Source: Isoetes taiwanensis
Taxonomy: Eukaryota > Streptophyta > Lycopodiopsida > Isoetales > Isoetaceae
NCBI GenBank assembly: GCA_021234155.1
Contig: JAJEKV010000317.1
Location: 250,001 to 314,000, forward strand
Direction of reading: 5' to 3'
Length of the DNA stretch: 64,000 nt
Positions 9,865 to 22,501 of the stretch are shown piece by piece. The translations under genes were made by a program, and so were the position numbers. The notes beneath the pieces are model-generated. The model searched no databases and was not told where the DNA came from. It saw nothing but the letters and a program-made list of their open reading frames with translations. Positions within the stretch are counted from its first letter, which is position 1; the number at the start of each line of letters is the position of its first letter.

Positions 9865-12039
9865 AACAAAGTTTAAAATGAAACGCACTAATTTGCTCAA
9901 AACGCACTTCAAAAGGAATCTTTGAAAGATTCCCTAAAATCCCCCCAAAAAGGTCCCTTTTCATGGTATATTTGTGACAAGTGTGACAATTTGAAAATTT
10001 TAGGCATCATTTTTGAGGGGGGGTGTGAACTTAGCTTCCATTCAAAATTGTTTGACATCCCTTTTTGGCCCCCCTAGTTTGGTTTGAGAAATAGTAATAT
10101 TTTCAAAAACTAAACAAAATAGACATTGAAAAAAACAGCAAGCACACTAAAGTGCCAAAAAGGTATTTTATTCAAAGTTTTCAAAATCAAGACAAAACGT
10201 GAACAAAACCGTAAAAAATGCAACACATTTTGACATTGCCTTATTGAAGCAAACATTTTCACATGAAAGTATGCCTCATTGAACAAACTTACACTTTGAA
10301 GCGCAAGTTGGAGTCGAAGACGCTCGCTCTTCGTCTTATATACTTGCTCTTATTTGCTCATCCGTCTTGCTATAGACTTATGTATACCGCGAGGACAATG
10401 CGTGGACATAACGTCTTCAAAATAAATTTCTGGGTGGTATAAATTTATACCACAATAGGTAGTGATGTGCGGATATAACATGCCAGAGAGTTCGCATGGT
10501 ATAAATTTATACCGCAAATGGACTCGAGCGGTATAAATTTAAGCGAGCTCTCTCGATTCATCGCTGAGAGCTCCCACGGTATAAATTTATACCGTGTGAG
10601 CTCCCTCATTATACTGCATGAGAGCTCTCTAGGGTATAAATTTATCCATGACGCTCTCTCGGTATAAATTTATACATGAATAACCTTCGGACAATCAATT
10701 TTATACATATATGTGTATATATATATATAATAATATATATACATACTTACATATATATATCCGAAGAAAAGAGAACTCTTGCGGTATAAATCTATACGGA
10801 GAAACGGTATAAATTTATACCGAATTGCATATATATATATAAAACATTTATATATATATGTAATATATATATCTGATCGAGGTAAAGTATATATCGTGGT
10901 AAAAATCTTTTTGGGGTCTTTCTTACTCGCCAAAGGGTTTGGCAAGAAAACTACTAAAGTAACACACATAAGGGATAATTTTACACACTTTTCTTAGTTT
11001 TTAGTCTAAAAGTTCTAAAACGGTTCTAAAATTTCGAGCTTGTAATGCAATGTTAGAGCATAAAGTAGTCGAATCATGTTGTTATTTCTACTTTTTTTTT
11101 TCTCTACATACATGCGAACTTCACTTGGGGCGCGTGACTTAAAAATTGCTACTAAAGGCAAAGAACTCCAAAATATTATGGTGACACAGGGTGTTTGACT
11201 AGAAGGAAACCCGTGGTTTATCCAGAGGGGGCGAGGAGTAGCAACCCCCTCAAAGTTTACCTATTTATTTACAAAATATTTAGGAAAGGGCAAAGGCGCA
11301 TCTAATACTTCACCGCTGCAGAGAAATGTGCATGGTGCCCACCGCTACGATGACGTAATTGTGATGAATATGCTCAACATTGCTAAGGAGATTGACTATC
11401 TCCCCGAAAGCATCACCATGTTGTAGATTGGTATGTAATGTTCAAAAATACATCTCCGAGAATAAAAAAAAGAGGGCATGTAATCACATGGCTTCATTAC
11501 TTCAACTTTTGTATCCTCTAAGATAAATTTATCTTGCATCATCAACTAAAACTTCAAAGCTTAACTACAAAATATCGTGGATGTATTGGTAATTGTAATA
11601 CTATGTGATGCAAAAACAATGGTTTGTCATTCAAGAAGTTTGTTCAACTGCCTCCCAATGTGTTTTAAGGTCCATTAGGATGTTCAGCCAAAATGGTTGT
11701 GAAATAACAAATTTCCTGTCTTCTAAAACAACTAATATAAAAATTTTCAGGGACAAGGTACAAAAGCATCTAATTTCTTCATACGAATTTGCCCCATAGT
11801 AAATCTTTGAATTTCATTGTAGTTCTTTCCCCCTCTACAATGGGATTTTTTGTGTGTGTGTGTTTTTCCTTAATACTATGTCTTCTTAAAATGTCTGTTT
11901 TCACGAGCAATTTTATAAATCTTTGGACTAAAGGTAATAAGAAGGCCCTTTTTAGAGGGATTTCAGAATTTTATAAATTTTCAGAAGGAATCTTTCAAAC
12001 GCACTTCTTAAATAAGTGCGTTTCATTTTAAACCTTGTT
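9865..12039. mobile_element. Non-autonomous DNA transposon with terminal inverted repeats, 2175 bp
   Basis: Copy 2 has the uninterrupted site (GGGAATCACGC at about 16179). In copy 1 the same site is split. AATC occurs on both sides (9861-9864 and 12040-12043), and the ends are inverted repeats of about 30 bases with two differences: left AACAAAGTTTAAAATGAAAC, right end reading inward AACAAGGTTTAAAATGAAAC. Similarity continues as shorter subterminal blocks. No transposase-like frame occurs. The 4-bp duplication could also be read as 5 bp (AATCA) with offset ends. The superfamily is not assigned; a 4-bp duplication is unusual for hAT (8), Mutator (about 9) or CACTA (3). Confidence 0.9.
10434..10822. 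repeat. Cluster of GGTATAAATTTATACC palindromes
   Basis: Eight full or partial copies lie in 390 bases inside the DNA transposon: 10434-10453 (20-base perfect), 10499-10514, 10530-10542 (half), 10575-10596 (22-base perfect, CACGG...CCGTG), about 10632, 10660-10675, 10782-10796 and 10805-10822. Several are separated by GAGAGCTC-type palindromes. A TA-rich stretch (10700-10870) lies beside them. Confidence 0.9.
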
Positions 12040-12232
12040 AATCACGCTACGTGTTCGCTATGTCATGTGTATATAAATGGACGTTGACCCAAAATTTAAA
12101 GTTCGATATTGCTTCGAAAGAACAATCCATGAACATATGCCTTTTTAACTCAAACAGGTATTTGCATTGCTTTCCAAGTCTGGCAAATCTTTCAATGGCC
12201 AACTAACTTGCATTCTCCATTTATGTTTCTAG

Positions 12233-12660
12233 AGAAAAAGCAAGGCCTTCGCGCAAGGATATTTTAAGATATCTTGGTGTCTTCAGAATTGTCAAGGAAA
12301 TGATAAGGAACCATGGGCTAAGGCCCATTATTGCAGTAGGAAAGTTGATTTCTCATCATATCTAGTGCAGAAATATCTATTTGCTTGTTCTCATCATATC
12401 TATCAGGTAAGAATTAGCTTCCATTACGTAAAGGTTGAATGTGGCATTGATATGCAACTCAAATAGTGGAAGCAGTAGGTGGAGTGCTGAGGATGAATAC
12501 CATTCTTATGATTGTGGAGCATCTGAGCAGTTGGATCTTGCCTACAAGATCACTGGTTTCAAGCTTCATAACAAAGCCAATGGAGGCTTCTATGGTTGTT
12601 CTGAAGAATGTGGATGCCTTGGTATGCCTTTATATGAGGTTAGTGGATTCCAAATTTAAC
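12233..12660 (+). pseudogene. Exon-like blocks of unknown gene, copy 1
   Basis: A block from 12233 (after TTTCTAG) to about 12408 (before GTAAGAATT) is open as KAFAQGYFKISWCLQNCQGN and continues to SRKVDFSSY. A second block, about 12435-12657, reads GSSRWSAEDEYHSYDCGASE and GGFYGCSEECGCLGMPLYE. Splice-like borders are kept in copy 2 (16372-16545 and 16573-16795). The blocks are Cys-rich and match nothing I know. They may be part of the duplicated gene or only conserved by recent duplication. Confidence 0.3.
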
Positions 12661-13776
12661 GGAATAAATTATGGTCCAGCCTTTTTAAGCTTGCCTTAAG
12701 GTCTTCAAATGATGTCACAGTTCCTATGCTTATGCAAAGCAGCCCATTTTGCTTCATGGGTGCATTTGTTCATCTAATAACTACTATTGGACATTAATAT
12801 CTTCAACTCTAGAGCAAGCATCCGGCTCCTTTTCCTACTAGTATTGTAATGTCTAAATGTTTACAGGATGCCAAATTGAAAGAATTGGATTTATGCTGAT
12901 CAAACCTATATATATGGCATATATGCTGACTTAGAAAGCACAGTATGTCTAATCCTTTAATAAGATGCGCTAATAAATTTTCATAGGGCATATTTGGCAT
13001 ATCATGACTTAGTCAACACGATAATATGTCCACTTCTTTGATATGCAGATAAATACTTGCTTTTATTGCTCATAAGTGGTTCCAACGGATGTTCTTTCCT
13101 CAGCTGCTGAAAGGTGCCGACCTTGATGGAGCATCTATGACAGGCACAATCTTATTGGAGATTTGAAGGTATTCCGATGCTACTAAGGACTGCACTTCTC
13201 AAATTTCAGCTTTAGTTAAATCATTCCAAAGGGACTGAACTAGGATAACATCTATGTATATGTATGTAGGTCGAGTTGGGTTAAATTCAATTTGATGTTA
13301 CCATGTTTTTTTTTAGGTCAATATTAGTGCAAAGACAAAGATGCATGTGCATTTGCCCAGTATATTTATGAATTATCAGATTTTATTTGCTCAAGTACAT
13401 TGCTAATGGATGCCTGCTATCTGATTGGCCAGTAGTTTGTAGGAGGAGCAAATGAATGCATATTGAAATTTGTTCCAACCTATTAGTATTTGTATCACAA
13501 TTGATGGTTTTATCTACCACAAAATGCTGCTAGCTCATCTTAACATACATGTAGATGGTTTACTCCTTTTAAGCACCTGGATGATGTGTATATTTTAAGA
13601 CATGAACAGAAGCAATTTATAGATAAAAGTTTTGGTTATGCCGTAAGTAGTCATTGTATGTTTCTCAAGTTATTTTTAGGTGGTGCATTTGTGAAGTTCT
13701 TGTGAATTGGGGCCCTAAATGATCGGAGTTCCGTGGGAGGCCAAGTATCTCAAAATATTGCTGACGTTTCTAGTGA

Positions 13777-14084
13777 ACATTCTTTGAATTTACATCGGAA
13801 GTTCAAAAACACCACGTTTTTTGCATTGAGAAGACTTCTTTTTCTAGATCCGTTGCATTCCAGTTTCTCACTATCCATCTTGTTTGGAAGTTCTTGTTGT
13901 TATGGCATTTATTAGCAATTTCAAAGTAGTCAATAAACAATTTGCTGTGGAGTTTAAAATTCAATTTGGGCGTATGTAAGTATTATGTAATTATTGCTTC
14001 CAAGTGCACATTTGAGAAGAAGACAACATTGGGTAGCCTGATATTGTGGTCAAGCTAAGTACAAAAGACAAAGCTTAATGTGAG
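13777..14084. other. Unassigned interval between duplicate copies
   Basis: AT-rich, intron-like sequence with no recognisable gene or repeat end. Confidence 0.5.
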
Positions 14085-14315
14085 AAAGAAATGAAGAATC
14101 CTCCTTGGCAGATTATACTAAAGGGGTTGCTTGCTGCTTGGGACACTGTCAGGTCTCTTTTCCATATTAATCCTGAGGCATGTCTTCAGTTGTCCACTCC
14201 ATGCTGGTGGACTCCTTTGCAGGACACTCCAGAGAATGTGCCTCTTGTTAAAATGCAGTTGTCATGTGATATTACATTGTTGCCATATCTAATCTATGAG
14301 AAGCAGTGGCAGTAG
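14085..14315 (+). mobile_element. LINE-derived fragment
   Basis: A 74-residue frame reads ILKGLLAAWDTVRSLFHINP. It resembles PFLKGLLKAWKVVKVLFSLD from the region past the RT of the L1 at 21.5 kb. It is a short relic without ends. Confidence 0.55.
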
Positions 14316-14339
14316 ATTAGAATGTGCATGAGATCATGC

Positions 14340-15162
14340 AAAGTCATATAAAGTAATGACCTATGAGAAGCGTTGGCGAGGGTCAACTTCTAAGGTATAA
14401 GTCAAAGGTGGCGGGCTAGTGCTACCAGGGGTGTTGCTACTACGCCGCTAGAAATCGTCCGACCCCCGCCCGCCACTTGGGGTTTTGGGTTGACTAGTCA
14501 AAGTCAAAAGTCAACTAGGGCGAAATTTAAGGTCAGCAAGTCTATCTACTCCGAATTTTTAGGCAAGTTGATAAACCTTCTAGATAAAGGAGATGCACAA
14601 TTTGACAAGTGGATGAACCTAGATTGGAAAGTCTGCGGCCGAGGTGACTATAAGACAAGGGGATGAGTGACCACATCTTGGCTCCTCTTGCAAGTACCAA
14701 GATTAGGAGGTTGCGACTATAACGTGGGGAACGATGCAGAATTGAATGAATAAGCCGAAGCTGGTTCGAATTGCATTTGATGGTTTATTGACTATTTGGG
14801 TTTAATGACCATCAAAAGTTATTGTGTTTAATGACCTTGGAATAACTTGGAATTGAATGGTGACTTTGTATTAGCTGTGACAATCCTCTTAAGTGTTAAG
14901 GCTTGTAGTACAATAAAAATCTTCATTGGTATCAGAGCTAACTAGTTCCTGTCCTGTGATAATGACAACCAGATTCGGAGCAAATCTATTGAACTCTATT
15001 GAAGTTTTTAAAGGAGATGGAGGATTTCAAATCTGGAAGGAAGGTATTAGAGCTGTGCTAGAATTTGAGAAATTATGGTATTTATTTGAGGGCAGCTCCA
15101 CACATGCTGTAAGTGCAGGGGCATCTAGCTCAGGAGGATCAAGTCCTGCTGCTAGCTCAAGC
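14340..15162 (+). mobile_element. 5' fragment of a Ty1/copia retrotransposon
   Basis: The primer-binding site TGGTATCAGAGC (14927-14938, initiator tRNA-Met type) lies just after the probable end of a 5' LTR (near 14925; the LTR start is unclear). The gag frame starts at ATG 14962 (MTTRFGANLLNSIEVFKGDG, then FQIWKEGIRAVLE), typical of copia Gag N-termini. The frame is cut at about 15163, where the duplicated segment joins in phase, so the longer open frame through 15375 is a fusion artefact. Confidence 0.75.
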
Positions 15163-15269
15163 ATTTCAATTGAGCTCCAGGATGCATTTCATGTTCATAA
15201 TTGTGATTATGTAGCAAGAACTTTTGCTTCTACAGTCGTTGTTGAATGGTTTTATTACTATTGTTTGCA

Positions 15270-15860
15270 GGTTCAATGCTCTTGCAGCGAGTCCGACAAC
15301 TCAAAAGCATTGTTGGTGTTGAGATATTACCACTATACTGGCAACGTCTTTTTATTTCCATTTTATTCAAGATAAGCCTTTCAAATAAGCAGGTGTAAGC
15401 CTAACATAAGTCTTCTAGACAAGTATGTGCAAGTCTAACCAAATGCCTTCTTTAGATGTTCTGTGAGCCTTCTGCCACAATTTCTGCACCAAATCTTCAG
15501 GTTGCTGCTGCAAGTGATGGATGTAAGTTTTGTTTCCTAAGAACTCTTGCTCTCATCTTCTGTCTAGAAGAACGCTTTGTATTTTCAAGCATAGTTGCCC
15601 ATTAATAAAACATTATTGTTCGAATTGCTTTTATCAATTACAGTTGATCAAATTATTGCAGGAGATGCAGGTCGATCCATCTAAGCAGGGGAAATTGGGC
15701 TTCATAACTGGCCTGGTGCCAAAAGCCAAGGCTGCTCCATTTGAAAGGATCCTATTTTGTGTGACTCGTGGAAATATGTTGTTTAAGCAAGCGCTATAGA
15801 GGAACCTGTTCAAGATCCAGCAATTGGAGAAAAGCTATACCAACCGAGGAGTGAGCATGC
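15270..15860 (+). pseudogene. VHA-a exon fragments, copy 2
   Basis: Same exons as copy 1. The main exon starts after TTATTGCAG at 15662 ([20 protein letters not shown]) and carries the same frame break before [13 protein letters not shown]. The two copies therefore share the lesion, which predates the duplication. This copy also lacks the membrane half of subunit a. Confidence 0.8.
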
Positions 15861-16371
15861 ATCTCCATTTTTGTGTGCAGAGGAGCAAGTTTGTAGAAAA
15901 GAGAACTTAAGATCTAGGGGTTTCATATGTACCTTTAAGATCTAGGGGTTTCGTACATACCCTGGAATGAAGCTGCAGATCCTGAATATAATTCTGCAAG
16001 CTTAGGTGACATCTTGCAAGCAAGGTACAATGTTCGTTTTGCTTTTACTTGGTTTAACTTTTTCCTTCTATGATTTGTCAAGAGATTGAATTATTGTTTG
16101 ACACAGGAAGATTTAAATATTTGGAATGATGAACAGTGCAAGAAATGCTCTTTGTGGATTCAGTTTGGTGTTTAGGGAATCACGCTACGTATTCGCTATT
16201 TCATGTGTATATAAATGGACGTTGACCCAAAATTTAAAGTTCGATATTGCTTTGAAAGAACAATCCATGAACATATCCCTTTTTAACTCAAACAGGTATT
16301 TGCATTGCTTTCCAAATCTGGCAAATCTTTCAATGGCCAACTAACTTGCATTCTCCATTTATGTTTCTAGA

Positions 16372-16797
16372 GAAAAAGCAAGGCCTTCGCGCAAGGATAT
16401 TTTAAGATATCCTGGTGTCTTCAGAATTGTCAAGGAAATGATAAGGAACCATGGGTTAAGGCCCATTGTTGCAGTAGGAAAGCTGATTTCTCATCATATC
16501 CAGTGCAGAAATATCTATTTGCTTGTTCTCATCATATCTGTCAGGTAAGAATTAGCTTCTATTACGTAAAGATTGAATGTGGCATTGATATGCAACTCAA
16601 ATAGTGGAAGCAGTAGGTGGAGTGCTGAGGATGAATACCATTCTTATGATTGTGGAGCATCTGAGCAGTTGGATCTTGCCTACAAGATCACTGATTTCAA
16701 GCTTCATAACAAAGCCAATGGAGGCTTCTATGGTTGTTCTGAAGAATGTGGATGCCTTGGTATGCCTTTATATGAGGTTAGTGGATTCCAAATTTAA
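16372..16797 (+). pseudogene. Exon-like blocks of unknown gene, copy 2
   Basis: Counterpart of 12233-12660, with the same splice-like borders and few differences (for example PVQKYLFACSHHICQ). No function is recognised. Confidence 0.3.
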
Positions 16798-17012
16798 CGG
16801 AATAAATTATGGTCCAGCCTTTTTAAGCTTGCCTTAAGGTCTTCAAATGATGTCACAGTTCCTATGCTTATGCAAAGCAGCCCATTTTGCTTCATGGGTG
16901 CATTTGTTCATCTCATAACTACTATTGGAGAAAAGATCTAATTCAAGAGAGACCATGGAGCCATGGTGAGGCGCTCAGATGGGCGCCATGGTGATGGCGG
17001 CAGTGGCGGTTT

Positions 17013-18755
17013 GTGGAATCCCTCATAACTTCTGCATCCGGATTCCGTTTTCAGCGATCTTTGGTTCGTTGGAAAGCTCTTTCAGTGATTCTTCTTTTTG
17101 CACATATTTTTCTTTGGTTTTTGCTGTGTTTGGGGGCCGTATTTGATCCCCCTGTTGCGGCCTTCTGCTGTAAACCCCCGAGCATGGTGATGGCGGGTAA
17201 TTTCGCGACCGAAGTTTGGGCACGGGAGAAGGCTGGGGTAGGGATTCGTGGTCGAGATGTCATGAGAGGAAAGAAAGGAGGCAAGGATATATCCAAACCT
17301 GCATCAGCTTGGCTACCGGATCTTCAAGAGCCAATTCTTAGCCGGATGTATCCGAGGGGGTAGGTGGATTCCCGTGGAGCGGCTTTTGGGAATTCGGGTA
17401 GGATGGAGAATATAGAGGTGGTGCCCAGCTCAATGCCACCTTTGGAGTCCTGTAACTTTGCCATCCTTGGTTGGTGTGAATGGTGATGTGCTGCCAGAGG
17501 ACCCCTTTCGGATATCTGCAGCTTCCCCAGAGGTGGTGCCTCAACCGCCACGAGCCCCAACTCCTCATGCATGGAAAGGTAATGACACCGGTTGCCCGCC
17601 TTTCTAGGCCTAGGTTTTCTGATTGGATTAGGCAAACCGTTGCAAGCGTAAAGTGCAGAGAAAAGTTCTAGGGTGACAGAGGCATCGCTTATCTTAGAGC
17701 AGAATAATAAGAAGGATTTGCTTAAGTTTTTAAACCATTACCTCCCTTGTAGAAATCAATCACCGTAAGCATGTGCGATTATCTGAGAGAATTTGGTTGC
17801 ATCTTGATTGTTAGGCCATTTCATTGGGGGCCTTTTGGATATGCAGGAGGCTTGGGTACGGCTACGGGCTCCGCTTTAAGAGGTGGGGTTGCCTCCATAT
17901 GTGACCTCAAGTCCGGGTAATAATTTTTTCTTATTATGGTTGATTCTCGGAGGCCACGATTGGAGCAGCTTGGTCTCGCATGGAGTGGCATTATGGGAGG
18001 GCCTATGTTTTGTTCCAAGCATTATGCTCCGGTTTCTCTTCCGCTAGGCCTTTGCGTAGTTAGAGTGCCATGTCGGCTTCAAATCGGGATCTGCCTCCAA
18101 AGATGATGGTGCCACGAAGTTTCTAGTGGCCATGGCCAAAGGCACAGGAACTCACATAGCGCACTTTCGATTGTGGGTGCACCACGGATATGTGTAGGTA
18201 TTCTAGGGCGCAGATGAGATGGTACCTCGTAGTCTTGTGGTTAAAAGTGGTGATTTCTATTCCTACTTCGGTTGGACTTGCTCAATGGGGAGAGCTTTTG
18301 GCAATGTTTCCCTCGCTTAAGCAAGTTTCACCAAAGATAAGCCTCACTCAAGACCCAAGCAGCAGAGCAAATAGTGGTTGGTCCGCCTTCACTCTCTCGC
18401 GACTGCTTGGTTCCCCCTGTGGTTGAAGGTCAGTGGAGCAGGTGGGCAGTCAGACACAACCTGAACCCTCCTCTAGGTATGGTGGATCCCGGAGGTCCCA
18501 GGAGACTTGCATGATTGAAGAGTTGCAGCAGAAAAAGGAAGGGTGGCAACAAGTTGTTTCTAGGAGGCGGGCTCGGTGAGAGCTCCTCAAGAGGGTCACT
18601 TAGCCCATCGCAGCCCAATCGCACGGGTCCCTCCCTCAAGTGGATCGGAATGGTGATTGATCAGGTAGTCCAGAACTTTTCTTCCTGGGCTGATAGTGTT
18701 GAGGCATGTGAGGCTTTACAAGGGGATCCTGGACCCTTGGTGCACAACGACCCAC
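17013..18755 (+). pseudogene. L1 ORF1 region, degenerate
   Basis: This is the segment before the endonuclease, where L1 elements carry ORF1, an RNA-binding protein. Frames are short (up to about 116 residues), and no zinc knuckle is clear in any of them. The assignment is by position only. Confidence 0.4.
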
Positions 18756-19620
18756 ATGGATAAGAAAATTCTATCTTGGAATGTGAGAGGCATCAAATCC
18801 TCTCCGAATAAGCGAAAGCACGTCTCGCCATGGTCGTGGAAGAATCTTAATCCGGATATCTTGTGTTTGCAGGAGCATAAATGTGCCGTGGGTGATATTA
18901 CCAACCTAATGAATATATTGGGTAATGTCGACGCGTACGCAGCTGCTACAACGGGCGGCCGTGGGAGGTACTTTTGATTTGTTGGAAAATGGGTGTACAT
19001 GTAACCTTTTCAGCCACGGATAGCCAAGGCCGGGCGTTGATTAAATGGAAGGAGGGCCAGTCCGAGTGGGGGTTTCATGAATGTGTATGCACCAATTGGG
19101 GCCACTTTCAGAGAGGTTGCTTATGGGCACAATTGCGAAATAAGCTCCAATCCTTTGGTATGGGTTCTACATGGTTTGTCCCTGGGTGACTTTAACATGG
19201 TGGAGCTCCGGAGGACGTGCATGGTATTGGTTTGAGATATTGTATTGTGGTTTTGAGCGTGACCAATGGCTTAGGTTTGTGCAGGGAGTGGGGTTTGACA
19301 GAGCTTCCTGGGGATCGAAATTTTACTTGGTGCAATAATTGGTGGGGCATGGTAGGGCATACTCTAGGCTGGATAGAGTTTATGGCACTCCAGCCAGCCT
19401 TGGATTATGCTCCAGCCTTCATTAGGTGAATGTTCGCCACCTCTGTCTTTCGATCACACTCCCCGTGATCATTCGCTTCATGACCACCCACCGCTGCCTC
19501 TCGGGATGGTTTTTAAGCTTAACACAAGCTTTCTTCGTGATCCAGAGTTCACAAACCCACCGAAGCTCATTTGGCGCCAGATATTCAGCCAGATAGCGGA
19601 ATGAGTGCAATGGTTATAGC
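18756..19620 (+). pseudogene. L1 ORF2 endonuclease domain, broken
   Basis: The apurinic-type endonuclease nicks the target to prime insertion. It starts MDKKILSWNVRGIKSSPNKR, then PDILCLQEHK. After frame changes come GDFNMVE (about 19190), NFTWCNN (about 19319) and SFDHTPRDHS (about 19447), which are the family's successive motifs. At least two frameshifts and several stops break it. Confidence 0.85.
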
Positions 19621-19899
19621 ATTGGCTAGGGTAAAACAATTTGCGAAAGAATGGGGCTGCAAAAAGGCTTTGGCTCGGCCGCAGTTGGATGCCTTATATG
19701 CGAACCGAGTCTCTTAGAGGGCTGGTCTCGGATGGCTTGCGTGAGCAGCGTGTGCTTCACGATCGAGGTTGAGGAGGAGGCCAAGGTGTCGCAGCTAGGG
19801 TCAAAGTAGGTTTGACGTGGCTGAAGCTGGGCCGACACTTGCTCCAAAGTCTTTTCCCGAAAGCAGCCCGGAAGAAGTATGCAGCAGCCATGGCGGGAC

Positions 19900-21520
19900 A
19901 TAGTTACACCCCTGTGGAGTGTTGTTGCAGCAACCGGATGCTATCAAGGCCTTTGTAGCAACAAGACTATGAAACATTTTTTCAAGGAGAGCCCGCTTCC
20001 CTCGAGTGTTTTTCAAGAGCCGGTGCTGGCCAAGGTATCGCCAAGAATCTCGACCCTTCAAAGACGAGCTTAGAGGAGCCGTTGATGTAAGGGGAGTTGG
20101 GGATGCATGCCACCGTTGGCTCCGAATAAGTGTCTGGATTAGATGGAATACCGGTGGAGTTTTTCAGAAGTAGTGGGAATGGGTGGGGGACCTTCGGTGG
20201 TGTAGGTGTATGTGGATCTTTGGGGAATAACTTCGATGCATCCTCGGCTGAATACAAAGTTGTATTTCACTTATACCCAAGTGTAAGCATCCTAAAACCA
20301 TCAATGACCGGAGGCCTATTAATTTGTCCTAGTAGTGTATAAAATCATTGCTAAGGCTTTGGCTGAGAGGCTTGCCAGCACTAGTTCACGCGCCATTAGT
20401 GCAGCAGTACCGGGTTTTATACCACAAACCGAACATTCTTCATAATGTGGTTGCCGCTTTTGAGGGAGTGCATTGGGCCCGTGAGGGATGAGGCAGCCCC
20501 TTGTTTTCTTGCTGGATTTTGCCAAGCCTATGACGTTGTTAGTCGGCAGTTCTTGGCGATATGATGTGCCTTTGCGCGGACCTAGTTTCGTGGAAACGGT
20601 TATGAAGCTGCATCGGTTGCGCTAGGGCGTTAAAGTTGTGGTGTCGTGGTGAGACCTCTTCAATCTTCTCTATGGGCCGAGGCATTAGGGCGTGGATGTC
20701 CGCTGGGCCCCTTCCTCGCTCACTATAGTGGCGTAAGCTCTTTCGCAGCCTTTTTCGGTGGCGCTTGTCGACAATGTGGTGCAAGGTCTCCGCATGGATG
20801 ATGGGTTGCAACAGGTTTTCAATCAATTTGGCGGATGATACATTCCTCTTTCTTCATGCTGGATGAGTTCAATCTCGGCAGCCAAGAATATTTTGGATGC
20901 CTTTTCTTTTAGCTTCGGTGGTGCTTGCTTAACCGGGTCAAGTGCTCGGCCATGTGGGTCTTTGGAGGAACCTCCTCCTCAGCGTGGTTGAGTCGTTTCC
21001 ACGGCTCTTACACCACCACCACGGCACTATAAAACTGTTTGGGCATACCATTTGGCTTGGACATTAATGCTAGGGCAATTTGGGCGAGGAGACATTCTGT
21101 AATCTTAAGCAAAGATCCAACCGGTGGAGGGGAAGTAAACTCACCATGGCTGGTAGGATTCTGATAGCCAAGTCAGTGCTCTGTAGCACTCATGTTTATG
21201 CAGCCTCCTGCATACTTGCGCCAGAAAGTGTGGTTAAGGAGTTGGATGACACCATTCGCAATTTTGTTTGGGGAGGAAATGAGGAGGGGCTACAGTGAAG
21301 GTCGCATGGTGGAAGTGTGTGCGCCCCAGAAAGGCGGGGGGCTTAGGTATGCTTGATGTGTCCTTGCACACGAAGGTTCTGGTGTCGAAATTCATCTGGC
21401 AGTTGTTGCAGGAGCAACAATCCCCAGGATTGGCTCTGTTGGCACAGTCGCTTCGCCACTCTATTGTGTTTAGGAAGCCAGCAATTCCGGCTCAGTTGCC
21501 GTGGGCTGTTTGAGGATTTG
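19900..21520 (+). pseudogene. L1 ORF2 reverse transcriptase, broken
   Basis: Motifs in order: SGLDGIPVEFF (about 20132), INDRRPINL (about 20303) and YKIIAKALAERLA (about 20338), typical of L1 RT. LADDTFLFLHA at about 20828 is the catalytic box, normally [FY]ADD; the aspartates remain but the aromatic residue is leucine. SKLTMAGRILIAKSVL (about 21130) and WWKCVRPRKAGGLGML (about 21306) follow. Several frame changes and stops make it inactive. Confidence 0.85.
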
Positions 21521-22501
21521 CGGCCATTCCCTCATGCTTCGCCTTTTCTTAAAGGTCTCCTCAAGGCCTGGAAGGTGGTCAAGGTTCTCTTTTCATTGGA
21601 CCCTAGCTTGGTGTATGGTAGCCTCATCGCCCTTTCTTTGGATACCCTTGGATTACGCATCTCCCTTGGCCTCTTCCCTACACCCGGTATTTTCGGCGCC
21701 GATGGATTGCCGCGGGGGTAACATCCATCCATGGTATTGGGAGGGTCACGGCGCCGTGGGGAGTTTTTAGGGATCGATTTGGCCTTGTATTTTGGGACGA
21801 CCGGACTTGGGCCGCAGTGCTAATGCTATTCCATTGCGCTTGTCTTCTCAAGTCAATCGCGTTTGGAAGTCGCATAGTGGACTTGATGCATCTCGGTTTG
21901 TAGCATCGGGCTTATGGGCTTCTAGCCTTCAGGACACATTGCCGCCGGATAAGTGGTCACTTAAGCTTCCAGGGGAGTAAGTGGCCCGCCATGTGGAAGT
22001 GGGCATGGAATACATTGCCTCCTCCTAAAATCTGTACCCCTTTATGGCAGATCTTGCACCGTAGCCTCGGGGTGAATGTCCGAAAGTAACACGGGTTCAA
22101 GCCTGGTAGCGGAAACATGCCCTCTATGTGGGAGGCCGAGAGACCATTGAGCACTGCTTTTGTCCTATGCACGAGGTAGGGGCAGCTTGGTCCGGTGAGA
22201 GCCCTCTTTGGGTCTTCAGCGCGGCGGTCGAAGCTTCTCATGGGAGTCTTTCCTAGCAGTTGGTCCTGGCCAAGCGGTGGCGTTCCATTTATGCAGAGCT
22301 TGGCTTCGTTGGTTGATTTGGAAAAGACGGAGAGCGAAGGTCTTTCAGAATGCAGTGCTTAGCCCTTTTCGGTTGGTTCTGATCTTGAGGCATAAGTTGT
22401 GGCAGGCTTACCAAGTCTCAAGCTTGTCTGGCACAGTTAAGCGGGAAATTTGGTCGACATTCTTACAGATTGTGAATCATGATGGGCACTTCATTTCTTA
22501 G
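21520..22501 (+). pseudogene. L1 ORF2 C-terminal region
   Basis: Continuation past the RT, with PFLKGLLKAWKVVKVLFSLD and, in other frames, a Cys/His segment near 22110-22170 (HCFCPMHE) as in the zinc-binding region of plant L1 ORF2. Frames alternate, so the protein is dead. Confidence 0.6.

Larger units (their letters stand above)
7603..13776. repeat. Segmental duplication, copy 1
   Basis: Without its two insertions (about 8050-9311 and 9865-12039) this copy is close to 2.7 kb. It matches 15163-23577 (without the L1) almost base for base, from TTTCAATTGAGCTCC to TAGTGAACATT. The two copies are direct and separated by about 1.4 kb. Scattered substitutions and small indels show the duplication is not brand new. 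The insertions differ between copies, so they came after the duplication or were lost precisely. Confidence 0.95.

Noticed and set aside
14926-15375. 149-residue frame joining copia Gag to the duplicated segment
   Set aside because: A fusion made at the duplication edge; the two halves have separate origins.
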